From Roseibacillus sp. (GTDB lineage: Bacteria; Verrucomicrobiota; Verrucomicrobiia; Verrucomicrobiales; Akkermansiaceae), in assembly GCA_028821775.1 (NCBI GenBank), contig JAPKFB010000019.1:1-64000 (forward strand): DNA of 64,000 nucleotides, written 5' to 3'. The notes under the pieces are model-generated. The model searched no databases and was not told the origin of the DNA. It saw only the letters and a list, made by a program, of their open reading frames with translations. The translations under genes and the position numbers were made by a program. Positions within the stretch are counted from its first letter, which is position 1, and every line of letters starts with the position of its first letter. Of the stretch, positions 46,304-54,769 are shown one piece after another.

Positions 46304-46774
46304 CTAAAACGGGATCTCGTCGTCACTATCGTCCGAGGCGGCCGGGGAGCCCCCGCCCTCCTGAGGCTGGGCCGCCTGCTGTTGGCCTTGGGGCTGTCCC
46401 TCTTGTTGGCCCCCAGCGGGACGGGCGCCACCACCACCGCCACTGCTGCCCAGGAACTGCATATTCTCGCCGACTACCTTGAGCTTGCTGCGCTTCTGGC
46501 CTGAAGCCTTGTCCTCCCAAGTATCCATTTGGAGCCTGCCCTCAATATAAACCGGGCGGCCCTTGCTGAGGTACTGCTGCGCCAACTCGGCCTGGCGTCC
46601 CCAGAGCGTAACATCAACAAAAGTGGTATCTTCCTGCCGCTGACCCTGTTCATCGGTGCGCACCCGATTGATCGCCATTCCAATTTCCGCGACCGCAGTC
46701 CCCTTGGGGGTGTACCTAAGTTCGGGATCCCGCGTGAGATTCCCGATCAGCATCACCTTATTCAAATTCGCCAT
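46304..46774 (-). CDS. ssb: Single-stranded DNA-binding protein
   Basis: OB-fold [61 protein letters not shown] glycine/glutamine-rich linker follows ([13 protein letters not shown]), and the acidic tip DDSDDEIPF recruits RecO, PriA and other partners. ATG 46774 gives 156 residues; the longer frame to 46846 crosses a terminator and is discarded. It sits downstream of rpsF but behind an intrinsic terminator, so it probably has its own promoter. The frequent neighbour rpsR (S18) is not between them. Confidence 0.95.
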   Translation of the reverse strand: MANLNKVMLIGNLTRDPELRYTPKGTAVAEIGMAINRVRTDEQGQRQEDTTFVDVTLWGRQAELAQQYLSKGRPVYIEGRLQMDTWEDKASGQKRSKLKVVGENMQFLGSSGGGGGARPAGGQQEGQPQGQQQAAQPQEGGGSPAASDDSDDEIPF

Positions 46775-46811
46775 AGCTTGTAGCGTAGCGCGGGCGACGC
46801 CTCCTCCAAGA

Positions 46812-46840
46812 AAAAATGTGGAGCTCGAGAGCTCCACATT
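46812..46840 (-). terminator. Rho-independent terminator after rpsF
   Basis: A perfect 10-base stem, ATGTGGAGCT and AGCTCCACAT, with loop CGAG (46817-46840 on the plus strand), followed on the leftward transcript by TTTTTC. It should end the prs-rplY-pth-rpsF side before ssb. Confidence 0.9.
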
Positions 46841-46894
46841 GTTCACAAGACAGGCGCAGTGCGCCTATCAATACTCTCGGATCATTGCCTCTGC

Positions 46895-47182
46895 TTAGTC
46901 GAGCCGCAGATAGTGCTGAAGATGGACAAGGCCATTCAGCTTGAGCTTTCCTTCGATATTCTGCAACTGCTGGGGATTGGCCTCGAAAAAGTAGTTCACA
47001 TAGTGACCTGCATCGAGGTGGCGGGCGTTGTAGGCGAATTTCCGGCGGCCTAGTTGCTTGATCTCGTCAAGCTTGGCGCCTTCCTCTTCCATCTCTTTCG
47101 CCACGGCGCCGACGAGTTCGTCGACACTATCTTCATTCCCCTTGGTGTTCAGAACAATCAGGCTCTGGTATTTCCTGTTCAT
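46895..47182 (-). CDS. rpsF: 30S ribosomal protein S6
   Basis: Ninety-five residues: MNRKYQSLIVLNTKGNEDSV, KLDEIKQLGRRKFAYNARHL, GHYVNYFFEANPQQLQNIEG, the S6 fold. S6 binds 16S rRNA with S18 in the platform of the small subunit. Its start lies inside the end of pth, overlapping by 50 bases, so the two are translated in different frames of one transcript. No S18-type leader motif could be identified. Confidence 0.95.
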   Translation of the reverse strand: MNRKYQSLIVLNTKGNEDSVDELVGAVAKEMEEEGAKLDEIKQLGRRKFAYNARHLDAGHYVNYFFEANPQQLQNIEGKLKLNGLVHLQHYLRLD

Positions 47183-47777
47183 CCTCTTTTGGTTTAGGTG
47201 GTTTTATGCGGACGTTGAATTTATTAGCTGCTTTGCTAACGCCCTGTGAGAGAGCAAACTGAACAGCATCCACGGCCGTGGCAAGCGCCTTTTCCGCGCT
47301 CTTTCGCTCCTCTTCTCGAAAACGCCCCAGGACATGCCCAGTCAGCTTTTCGCCCGCCACCCCACCGATCCCGATCTTGAGCCGTGGAAACTCCGAGGAG
47401 CCCAAGTCGGCAATGAGACTCTTGATCCCATTGTGGCCTCCTGGCCCTCCATTCACCCGGAATCGGAGCTGCCCCAAAGGCAACGAGATGTCGTCGTAAA
47501 CCACCAGGATTTTGCTCGGATCAATCTTGTAGAAATGGGCCGCCGGAGCAGCCGCCTTTCCACTCAGGTTCATGTAGGTCTGGGGTTTGAGTAAAAAAAG
47601 CCCGGTCGTGGTGCGGCAAACCTCGGCCTTCCACTTTCGCTCGGCCTTGAAATCGAGTCCCGCCGCCGAGGCCAGGCGATCGAGCACCTCAAAGCCCACG
47701 TTGTGCCGAGTCCCGGCATACTCCCTTCCAGGATTTCCAAGACCAACAATGAGGAGCGGTGCATCCAACACGCGCAC
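47133..47777 (-). CDS. pth: Peptidyl-tRNA hydrolase
   Basis: Signature LLIVGLGNPGREYAGTRHNV with the catalytic His, KPQTYMNLSGKA, and LVVYDDISLPLGQLRFRVNG with GGHNGIKSLI. It frees tRNA from peptidyl-tRNA that drops off the ribosome. At 214 residues it is slightly longer than usual because of a charged tail (RIKPPKPKEDEQEIPEP). That tail is where it overlaps rpsF. Start ATG 47777. Confidence 0.95.
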   Translation of the reverse strand: MRVLDAPLLIVGLGNPGREYAGTRHNVGFEVLDRLASAAGLDFKAERKWKAEVCRTTTGLFLLKPQTYMNLSGKAAAPAAHFYKIDPSKILVVYDDISLPLGQLRFRVNGGPGGHNGIKSLIADLGSSEFPRLKIGIGGVAGEKLTGHVLGRFREEERKSAEKALATAVDAVQFALSQGVSKAANKFNVRIKPPKPKEDEQEIPEPDCSEHQGE

Positions 47778-47911
47778 TTCATAGCCGCTCTGCCACGGAA
47801 TTGCTGCCCGAAAATCCCGCGCCCGCGAACTTGTGAGGTCCAGAAATCCTGCGTCCAGCGCAGGAGAGCCTCGATATCCTCGAAATCGCCCTGATGAGTG
47901 TCCACTCCGGC

Positions 47912-48307
47912 CTACTCAAAGGAAACCCCGCCCCGGGAGCGGGACCACAGTTCCCGGTCCACGCTGATGCCGGCACTCCAACGATCCCAGTGACCGTTCG
48001 CATTGCTGAGGAGATCAGCCTCATCCCAAGTGTAGGTCAGAAGGGCGGCCACGGTGTAGAATCCGTTGTCCCACACCCCGGTCAGCGCCGCCTTGAGGCC
48101 CATCGGATCGCCGGTATCAAAGGTTTGGCCCCGGCACACGGTATCAATTCCGTAAAAGAGGCCATCTGCAACATAGAACTCATCGATCCCTTCGCCGCGA
48201 CGCACGTCCTGATTGTCGCTATCAAATCCCTGGATAAAGGTGCCGCGCAAGGCGGTGGTCAGCTGGCTGATACCGGGGAGGAGAAGGGTGAGAGGAGAGG
48301 ATTTCAT
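47912..48307 (-). CDS. Hypothetical protein (131 aa), possibly a fragment
   Basis: ATG 48307 opens MKSSPLTLLLPGISQLTTAL, a weak signal-like start, then GTFIQGFDSDNQDVRRGEGI, LFYGIDTVCRGQTFDTGDPM and AALLTYTWDEADLLSNANGH, ending VSFE. The frame continues upstream to 48535, but that part overlaps the L25 gene on the same strand in another frame and crosses its terminator, so it is not used. The amphipathic beta-like pattern could be a piece of an outer membrane protein. It has no recognisable family and lies in the prs-pth block behind a terminator. Confidence 0.45.
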   Translation of the reverse strand: MKSSPLTLLLPGISQLTTALRGTFIQGFDSDNQDVRRGEGIDEFYVADGLFYGIDTVCRGQTFDTGDPMGLKAALTGVWDNGFYTVAALLTYTWDEADLLSNANGHWDRWSAGISVDRELWSRSRGGVSFE

Positions 48308-48390
48308 GGTGCGATTTGTGGCGCCCTCAAAGGGGGAACACTTGTCCCCGCATGAGAAAGAAGCCTTCTCTCCCTGCGCTCTCAGGACGC

Positions 48391-48419
48391 AAAAAACCCC
48401 GGGATGGTAACCCGGGGTT
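48391..48419 (-). terminator. Rho-independent terminator after rplY
   Basis: On the leftward strand AACCCCGGG, TTACCAT loop, CCCGGGGTT, then a T-run of six. It is a strong intrinsic terminator 28 bases past the L25 stop, separating rplY from the downstream hypothetical gene and pth. Confidence 0.92.
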
Positions 48420-48446
48420 GAAATTCGGTCAGGGCGGAAGACCAGA

Positions 48447-49115
48447 TCAGTTGCTCGCTTCCTCGCCCTCAGTGGGGGCTGGCCCAACGAGAGGACTTCC
48501 ATCTTCACCGCCTTCACCGCCTTCACCGCCTTCACCGTCTTCTTCGCTTTCTGCCACCCGGGCCTTGGCCACGAGAGCCACCACCACGTCGTCGTTCAGG
48601 GTAGGCATCGCGCCCTCCGGCCACGGCACCTCACCAATGTGGAGCACACTGCCCACGTCGAGATCAGTCACGTCCGCGGTCAGGCTCTCGGGGAGATCCT
48701 TGGGAAGACACTTGATCTCGATGTTGTAGAGGAGCTGTTCAAGTTGACCGCCAGCCTTCACCCCGATGGCTTCACCGGTGAGAGTCACCGGAATTTGCGC
48801 AGTGATCTCGGTATTCTCACCTATCGCCAGAAAATCGGCGTGCAGGACGTTGCCGCTGATCGGATCATGCTGCAGGTCCTTCACAAAGGCCAACTGGCTG
48901 CCTCCACCGTCGAGCTCAAGGGTGACCAAGATGTTCGTGGAAGCACTTTGGGAAATGACCTCGCGGAAGGCCTTGGACCTCACCTTGACATTCCGATTTT
49001 CAGATCCGCCACCATAGACCACCGAAGGAATGAATCCTTCCCGGCGCATAAGCTTGAGGGTTCCGGTTCCGGTTCGCTTGCGGTCCTCTGCCTTGATTGT
49101 GTGCGTCTTTGACAT
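48447..49115 (-). CDS. rplY: 50S ribosomal protein L25 (Ctc type)
   Basis: The L25/TL5 N-terminal beta barrel is recognisable: KAEDRKRTGTGTLKLMRREG, FIPSVVYGGG, FVKDLQHDPISGNVLHADFL; then the Ctc C-terminal domain with IPVTLTGEAIGVKAGGQLEQ and VGSVLHIGEVPWPEG. It binds 5S rRNA. The tail is an acidic/glycine-rich repeat (EGGEGGEGGEDG) encoded by a 9-base tandem repeat. It has 222 residues. It lies 57 bases behind prs, the usual partner, on the same transcript. Confidence 0.94.
   Translation of the reverse strand: MSKTHTIKAEDRKRTGTGTLKLMRREGFIPSVVYGGGSENRNVKVRSKAFREVISQSASTNILVTLELDGGGSQLAFVKDLQHDPISGNVLHADFLAIGENTEITAQIPVTLTGEAIGVKAGGQLEQLLYNIEIKCLPKDLPESLTADVTDLDVGSVLHIGEVPWPEGAMPTLNDDVVVALVAKARVAESEEDGEGGEGGEGGEDGSPLVGPAPTEGEEASN
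48504..48539 (-). repeat. Nine-base tandem repeat in rplY
   Basis: Four units of TTCACCGCC (plus strand; the last is TTCACCGTC), encoding Gly-Gly-Glu units in the L25 tail. Slippage would add or remove three residues without breaking the frame. Confidence 0.85.
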
Positions 49116-49171
49116 GGTCGTGAGAGTTGGGCTTGGGAAAAAGCGGCGAATTCGCCGCGGGGGGCGGCTTG

Positions 49172-50125
49172 CTACACAGATCCCTCGTCGATGTCAAAGA
49201 GAGAACTGATGGATTTTCCGTTGTGAATCCGCTGAATTGCCTCTCCCATCAGTCCGGCTACCGAAACTGAGCTCACCTTGGCGTGGCACTCCGGGGGCGG
49301 AGGTGGGGTGGAATCGGTCGTAATGACCTCGTCGATTTCTGAAGCCATGATCCGCTGGCAGCCCATTTCCCCCAGCACGGCATGGGAAACTCCGGCAAAA
49401 ATGCGCTTGGCGCCATTGGCTTTGAGGGTCTCCGCCGCCGCACAGAGAGTCCCCGCGGTCTCGGTCATATCGTCCACGATGATAGCATCGCGGCCCTCCA
49501 CCTCGCCAATCAGTTTCATGGGCTTCACCACCGTGGCGGAAATGCGCTGTTTGGCGACGATCGCCAGTTCGGCCCCCAGGGCGTCGGCGTAGCTCCGGGC
49601 GATTTTCACTCCCCCGACGTCGGGAGAGACCACCGTCAGATCGGCGGTGGAACCCTTCCGCTGATCGCGCAGATGCTTGAGAAGGACCGATTTGGCGTAG
49701 AGATGATCGACGGGGATATCGAAAAACCCCTGCACTTGGGCAGCGTGCAAATCCATGGTGAGGACCCGGTCAATCCCGGCGGCCTCGATGAGATTGGCCA
49801 CCAGCTTGGCGGTAATGGGAGCCCGCGGTTTGTCTTTGCGGTCCTGTCGAGCGTACCCAAAAAATGGGATCACGGCCGTGATGCGTTCCGCACTGGCGCG
49901 CCGGACGGCATCCGCCATAATGAGAAGCTCCATCAGATTCTGGTTCGTCGGCGGGCAGGTCGGCTGGATGATAAAGACGTCCTGACGACGAACATTTTCA
50001 TTGATCCGGACATAGGTTTCGCCATCGGGAAAGGAAGAGACCTCCGCATCTGCGAGGCTCGTGCCGATGTAATCTGCAATGCCCTCCGCGAGGGCCGGGT
50101 GGGCGTTTCCGGTGAGAAGCTTCAT
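49172..50125 (-). CDS. prs: Ribose-phosphate pyrophosphokinase
   Basis: PRPP synthetase of 317 residues: FPDGETYVRINENVRRQDVF, FFGYARQDRKDKPRAPITAK, MDLHAAQVQGFFDIPVDHLY, SPDVGGVKIARSYADAL, and the PRPP loop IIVDDMTETAGTL. It makes PRPP from ribose-5-phosphate and ATP for nucleotide, His and Trp synthesis. It starts the leftward prs-rplY block. The adjacent exopolysaccharide locus contains a DPPR-synthase-like gene, whose family uses PRPP, but the link may be chance. Confidence 0.96.
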   Translation of the reverse strand: MKLLTGNAHPALAEGIADYIGTSLADAEVSSFPDGETYVRINENVRRQDVFIIQPTCPPTNQNLMELLIMADAVRRASAERITAVIPFFGYARQDRKDKPRAPITAKLVANLIEAAGIDRVLTMDLHAAQVQGFFDIPVDHLYAKSVLLKHLRDQRKGSTADLTVVSPDVGGVKIARSYADALGAELAIVAKQRISATVVKPMKLIGEVEGRDAIIVDDMTETAGTLCAAAETLKANGAKRIFAGVSHAVLGEMGCQRIMASEIDEVITTDSTPPPPPECHAKVSSVSVAGLMGEAIQRIHNGKSISSLFDIDEGSV

Positions 50126-50326
50126 GTCACTGAAAGCGAAAGCGCTCGGAGTGTGGCCAAAGCGTCATGGGGCGCAAGCATCCAAATCAGTTATTGCCAG
50201 ATCGTCTTCATGCTCACGACGCGGGGAGCAAACGTCCGCGGCAGGGCGCGCGAAGGATCAAGGCCCCGAGGGATTGGCTGCGAGGTCAGACACGCCCACT
50301 CCTCACCAAAATTCACCCACGAATCC

Positions 50327-51754
50327 CTACTTCGATCCTCGCCTGAAGAGCACCGCGGGCACGGTTTTGAGGAGGATTTTTATGTCGAGCCAGAGCGACC
50401 AGTTGTCAATGTACTTGAGGTCGAGACGGACCCAATCCTCGAAGCTCGAGATCTTGTTGCGTCCGCCAATCTGCCAAAGGCAGGTGACTCCTGCCTTCAC
50501 GCTCAGGCGTCGGCGATGCTCTGATTTCGCAAACTGATCCACCTCGTAGAGCGGCAGGGGGCGCGGACCCACCAGGCTCATGTCTCCCTTGATCACATTT
50601 AAAAGCTGGGGCAATTCATCGATACTGGTGCGACGAAGAAACCTTCCAAAGCTGAAAACCCGCGGATCATTTTCCAACTTGAAGACGGGGCCGCTCATTT
50701 CATTGCCCTTCTCTGCCTTGATCACATCCAATCTCTCTTCCGCGTCCGGGTGCATGGTCCGGAATTTCCACATCGTAAATGGCTTTCCATAACGACCCGC
50801 ACGCTTCTGACGGAAGAAAATCGGACCGCGGGGACTGCCAATCTTGATCAGGATGGCCACCCACCACCAGATCAGGACAATCGCACTCGTGAGGACAATA
50901 GCGGACCCGATGAAGTCGATCGCTCCCTTCACCCAGAGCGCCCAGGAGAGCTCTGGGGTCGAGCGTAGAACCAGCATGGGTTTGCCACCCATGTTGTCAA
51001 AATCCGGGCGCGCGACCTGCGTTTGAATGAAGTCCGCCGAAATCCAGGCTTCCACGCCCTGGACCTCACAGATCTCCACCAAGACGGCAAGATCGCCAAA
51101 CTCCGTGTGTTTCGGCGCAAAGATGACGCGGCCTACCGACTCCTTCTTCAGAAGCGAATTGAATTCCTCGGAAGTTCCACTGGAGGGGTCGAAGTGCGCT
51201 ACGACCTTGTAATCTGCCAGGATTTCCGAGGGCATGGCCCGCTCAAACTCCACCATCGCCTCTTCCGACCCGACGTAAATCACGGCTTCCTTCGCATCTT
51301 CAGCACGCACCGAGTGGTGCACAATGCCCCGAACCAGGGACTCGCGCATGAGGAGAAAGATCACCGCGATCGGAACTGCCGATCCAAGAATGATGCGACT
51401 AGCGTCCTTGATTTGGAGAAAAACGATCAAGGCCCCCACCACCACTCCGACGATGATCAACGACTTGAACATCTGAAGGAGCGAGTCTCGCACCCGCTTG
51501 CGCAAGGGATGACGGTAAAAGCCAAACGCTTCCAGCGCGATCGGGGTGAGGGGAATAATCACGAAGAGGAGGGGCATGAGACCGCTCAAGCCTGGATCGT
51601 CCACCAGCCCCCCCTTGAAGATACCAAGCTTCTGGGTCAAGGCCCGGACCGGGTTCCTGATCAGGGCCCCAATAACGAATGCAGAGTACACAAAGGCAGC
51701 ATCCACGAACTGCAGTGCTTGTACCGAAAGTGCTTCTTTACGTCCTTGGGCCAT
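50327..51754 (-). CDS. Initiating polyprenyl-phosphate sugar transferase
   Basis: 475 residues: N-terminal membrane helices with a CoA-binding-like domain between, then a membrane helix (AIVLTSAIVLIWWWVAILIK) and the bacterial sugar transferase domain: FFRQKRAGRYGKPFTMWKFR, TSIDELPQLLNVIKGDMSLV, GPRPLPLYE. This WcaJ/WbaP-type enzyme moves a sugar-1-phosphate onto undecaprenyl phosphate, starting each repeat unit. The donor sugar cannot be read from sequence. It is the last gene, by transcription, of the leftward polysaccharide locus. Confidence 0.93.
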   Translation of the reverse strand: MAQGRKEALSVQALQFVDAAFVYSAFVIGALIRNPVRALTQKLGIFKGGLVDDPGLSGLMPLLFVIIPLTPIALEAFGFYRHPLRKRVRDSLLQMFKSLIIVGVVVGALIVFLQIKDASRIILGSAVPIAVIFLLMRESLVRGIVHHSVRAEDAKEAVIYVGSEEAMVEFERAMPSEILADYKVVAHFDPSSGTSEEFNSLLKKESVGRVIFAPKHTEFGDLAVLVEICEVQGVEAWISADFIQTQVARPDFDNMGGKPMLVLRSTPELSWALWVKGAIDFIGSAIVLTSAIVLIWWWVAILIKIGSPRGPIFFRQKRAGRYGKPFTMWKFRTMHPDAEERLDVIKAEKGNEMSGPVFKLENDPRVFSFGRFLRRTSIDELPQLLNVIKGDMSLVGPRPLPLYEVDQFAKSEHRRRLSVKAGVTCLWQIGGRNKISSFEDWVRLDLKYIDNWSLWLDIKILLKTVPAVLFRRGSK

Positions 51755-51766
51755 GAGTGATTCGAG

Positions 51767-53761
51767 CTAGCGAATGTTTTGAGGCACCGGCACGTCGCGC
51801 GGAACCTTTGATTGGATGCCTGCGATCTGCAACATGTTGATGCGAGTTTCCAGCAATCGTTTTGTTTTTAGGAAGTTCTGGTATCCCCCAAACTTGTATC
51901 CCCGCGCATAGGAGGTCAGGAGATACTCCTTGGCCATGAGAAAGTTGCCCAACGCTTCCTCCGGATTGCGCTTCATCCTCAGGGCTTCGCCTTTCAGAAG
52001 GAGATGCCGGGACATTCCCGCCATCGCTCCGTACTTGTTCTCCCTTCGGTGCGCCATTTTCAAGGCCTGCAGATGGACCGGCTCAGCCTCCGCGTACTCC
52101 TCCTTGAGATCGAGAATTAGGGCATGAGTAATAATCGTCGCGGGGTCCTGGGGATTGCGCTCATAAGCGATGGCAAGCGCCCACCCAGCCTCTTCCAACA
52201 GTTCACGCCTCGAGGGGTCTTGAAGGAAAGCCGTGTAATGCATTCGCCCATAACTGAGTGCAGCTTCATAGTGCGGTGACGCCTCCAACAACTCCTTGAA
52301 CCGCGGAAGCTCGGAGACGGGCAGCTTGCCACCTTCCTCCACCGTCGCCATCTCCCACCGCAACCATTCCATGCCTGCGAGACTTTCCCGACCAACTGCC
52401 GTGATGGCCAATATCGCGGCCAGGACTACAGAAAGAAGATGGGAGATCCTCGCCGGGATTCCCGCCCGATGTTTACTCTGCACCAGGAGCCCGACCGCGA
52501 TGGCAAGGAGCAAAACAATCGGCAGGAGGTGAAGCTGGAAATCGAACACCGCCTGCGCAAGCACGCCCAACACTCCCCCGATCGCACCGAGTCCAAGCCC
52601 CTCCCGCCATCGAGATCGATCTTCCTCGCCCTTGAAGCTGCCGCCCACCACGTATCGGCCGAGGATCACCGCGAAGAAGACAATGATCAGAAGAAAGCCG
52701 ATCAGTCCATAGTCTGTTAGAGCTTGAAGGTATTCGTTATGAACGGTCTCGGGGTTCCCCACCCAGGGGGGCATGACTTCGGCGTCCCAATTCTCCACCA
52801 ACTGGTAACGATAGCTCTGGCTTCCGTTCCCGAAGATCGGTTTCTTCAACCACAAATCGTAGGCCGCTCCCGCGAGGGCGAACCGAAGGCTCTTGCCGAG
52901 AGCCTGATCGAGATCCGCGCCGTGACCACGATCGGCACTGACCCTCGATGCGGCGGCGAGGATCATGATGATCGCCAACACCATTCCAAACCCCACCGCA
53001 CTCCACGACCCCAAGCGAGCTCCGAAGCTCCACGAACGTGAACGGGTGATGAGAGCCAGGGCCCCGACCGAACCAAGGCCGATTACCACCGCGGCAAATC
53101 CCGCACGGGACTTGGAGAGGTAGGCCAACACCACCCCAGATACAACCAGAACAACCATCAACAGGCCGAAGGCACGCTGCCGACTCGTGAGAGCAACCCC
53201 AAGAAAGATGGGAAGGACAATTGCCAGATAGGCGCCCAAGTTATTCCAATGCCAGAAGAGTCCGCTCACTCCCGCGGCAGTACTCCGGGGTAACCGCAGG
53301 AAGACGAAACTGGGATCGACGAACTGCTGGTAAAGGCCGGTGGCAAACTGCGCGACAAAGCTGACCATGAGGATGATCAGGAGGAAGGTGCCTCTCCCTC
53401 TGACGCAACCGCAGGATGCAAGGGTAGCCATCGTGAGCCAGGCCAGGGACACGAGATGCAGATCATAGCGACCCAGGTCCCACACTGGTGCCCCCAGGGA
53501 GCGGAACGAAAAGTAGAGCAGCGCAAGTCCGCCTGCCAGCATGGCCGGCATCCAGATCGTCCGGCCGCATCGCCATGACTCAATCAATCCGCAAAACGCC
53601 CCCAGAACGACGAAGGGCATCGCGAGCGCGCTGCGATGCAGTTCGAATCCATCGCCAAAGATCAACGCCACAAGCCAGCCTGCACAAGTGAGAGCCAGCG
53701 CAGCCCAACCAAAGGCATGGCCTTTGCTACTCAGGGTGGGTTCTTCGGTATCTTTTCGCAT
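51767..53761 (-). CDS. O-antigen ligase-like polymerase with TPR tail
   Basis: 664 residues with about ten to twelve membrane helices and the Wzy_C/O-antigen ligase loop NPETVHNEYLQALTDYGLIG. After about residue 450 comes a soluble helical part of TPR type (EALGNFLMAKEYLLTSYARG) that faces outwards or inwards depending on helix count. The family joins polysaccharide repeats or transfers them to an acceptor. It ends 12 bases before the sugar transferase gene, so co-transcription is likely. Start ATG 53761. Confidence 0.86.
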   Translation of the reverse strand: MRKDTEEPTLSSKGHAFGWAALALTCAGWLVALIFGDGFELHRSALAMPFVVLGAFCGLIESWRCGRTIWMPAMLAGGLALLYFSFRSLGAPVWDLGRYDLHLVSLAWLTMATLASCGCVRGRGTFLLIILMVSFVAQFATGLYQQFVDPSFVFLRLPRSTAAGVSGLFWHWNNLGAYLAIVLPIFLGVALTSRQRAFGLLMVVLVVSGVVLAYLSKSRAGFAAVVIGLGSVGALALITRSRSWSFGARLGSWSAVGFGMVLAIIMILAAASRVSADRGHGADLDQALGKSLRFALAGAAYDLWLKKPIFGNGSQSYRYQLVENWDAEVMPPWVGNPETVHNEYLQALTDYGLIGFLLIIVFFAVILGRYVVGGSFKGEEDRSRWREGLGLGAIGGVLGVLAQAVFDFQLHLLPIVLLLAIAVGLLVQSKHRAGIPARISHLLSVVLAAILAITAVGRESLAGMEWLRWEMATVEEGGKLPVSELPRFKELLEASPHYEAALSYGRMHYTAFLQDPSRRELLEEAGWALAIAYERNPQDPATIITHALILDLKEEYAEAEPVHLQALKMAHRRENKYGAMAGMSRHLLLKGEALRMKRNPEEALGNFLMAKEYLLTSYARGYKFGGYQNFLKTKRLLETRINMLQIAGIQSKVPRDVPVPQNIR

Positions 53762-53808
53762 GAGGCTGTGGAATTGCTCTAAACAAAGTCGACGATTCCG
53801 ATCATGGA

Positions 53809-54696
53809 CTAAAGACCGGTGAGGAACGCTACCATCGCAAGCCAGGCCGCGACAGAGGCCACCAGCGCAGGGCTATGCAAGAACAACCGTTCCGGAGTTT
53901 CCACTAAGGTCGATCGCCAGGCCAGACGCAAGTAACTCATAATTCCAACCAAGACCGGAATTCCCGTAATCACAAAAGGAATTCGGTCTGGACGCTCCCA
54001 GCAGTAGGCGATGTAAGTGCCTCCCGCCAGGATGGCACTGCAACCCGTCAAGACATCAAGGAGCTCCGAGGTATAGCCTTGCAGTGCTTTTCGAGTAACA
54101 CCCATCTGGCTCTTGGTCTTCTGAATGAGCAGCCATTCCCCCTTGCGTTTCCCAAATCCCAGGAGCAGGGCCACGAAGTAGGTGCAGCTCAGAAGCCAGA
54201 CCGTCGGGTGGACCGTGAAATCGTAGACTTGGAGTGCATAGGAGCCCGCCCCAACTCGCGCGACGAAGCCAACTGCCAGGACGAGGACGTCGATCAAGGG
54301 CAGGCTTCGCAAGAAGGTGGAATAGAAAATCTGCAGAATGAAGTAGCCTCCGGCAATCCACACTACTTTGCCCCACCCATAGAACCCGATCAGCAGGGCC
54401 ATCGCAAGAGCGAGGAGAACAGCGATCGTTTGCCACGCGACTCTGGGGGAGAGCCGTCCACTGGCGAGCGGACGGCGGCGCTTGCGGGGGTGATGCTGAT
54501 CCTCCTTCAGATTCAATAAATCGTTCAGGAGGTAGCCCGCACTCGCAAGCACGCTGAAACCGATCAAGACCGGCAGGACCGCGAGCCAAGCGTGATGATC
54601 ATACGCATTGCCATGGAAAAAGAGAGCCGCCAGGCAGAAGCCACTCTTAATCCAATGCTGCATTCGCAGTGATTCCAGCCAGATCCTGATATTCAA
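53809..54696 (-). CDS. UbiA-family DPPR synthase-like prenyltransferase
   Basis: Membrane protein of 295 residues with TTG start. The first Asp-rich motif reads YLLNDLLNLKEDQHHPRKRR, followed by RPLASGRLSP, which is the decaprenyl-phosphate phosphoribosyltransferase subgroup; the second region is GFGKRKGEWLL. DPPR synthases transfer 5-phosphoribose from PRPP to a polyprenyl phosphate. That gives a lipid-linked ribose or arabinose donor. An Asn replaces the second Asp of NDxxD. In an exopolysaccharide locus it suggests a pentofuranose in the polymer (inference). Confidence 0.82.
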   Translation of the reverse strand: MNIRIWLESLRMQHWIKSGFCLAALFFHGNAYDHHAWLAVLPVLIGFSVLASAGYLLNDLLNLKEDQHHPRKRRRPLASGRLSPRVAWQTIAVLLALAMALLIGFYGWGKVVWIAGGYFILQIFYSTFLRSLPLIDVLVLAVGFVARVGAGSYALQVYDFTVHPTVWLLSCTYFVALLLGFGKRKGEWLLIQKTKSQMGVTRKALQGYTSELLDVLTGCSAILAGGTYIAYCWERPDRIPFVITGIPVLVGIMSYLRLAWRSTLVETPERLFLHSPALVASVAAWLAMVAFLTGL

Positions 54697-54769
54697 TGTT
54701 CTCAGTAATTGTTAGATTGAGCGAGCAAACTTCCCCCTCGCCGTGCCCTCGGATGACGCGAACTCTCGA

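Noticed and set aside
48504-48539. Possible CRISPR-like or regulatory repeat
   Set aside because: The units are contiguous, nine bases long and in frame within rplY, so they are a coding microsatellite without spacers.
50126-50326. Possible tRNA or small RNA between prs and the sugar transferase gene
   Set aside because: No cloverleaf with a T-loop of GTTCRA type and matching acceptor arms could be drawn.
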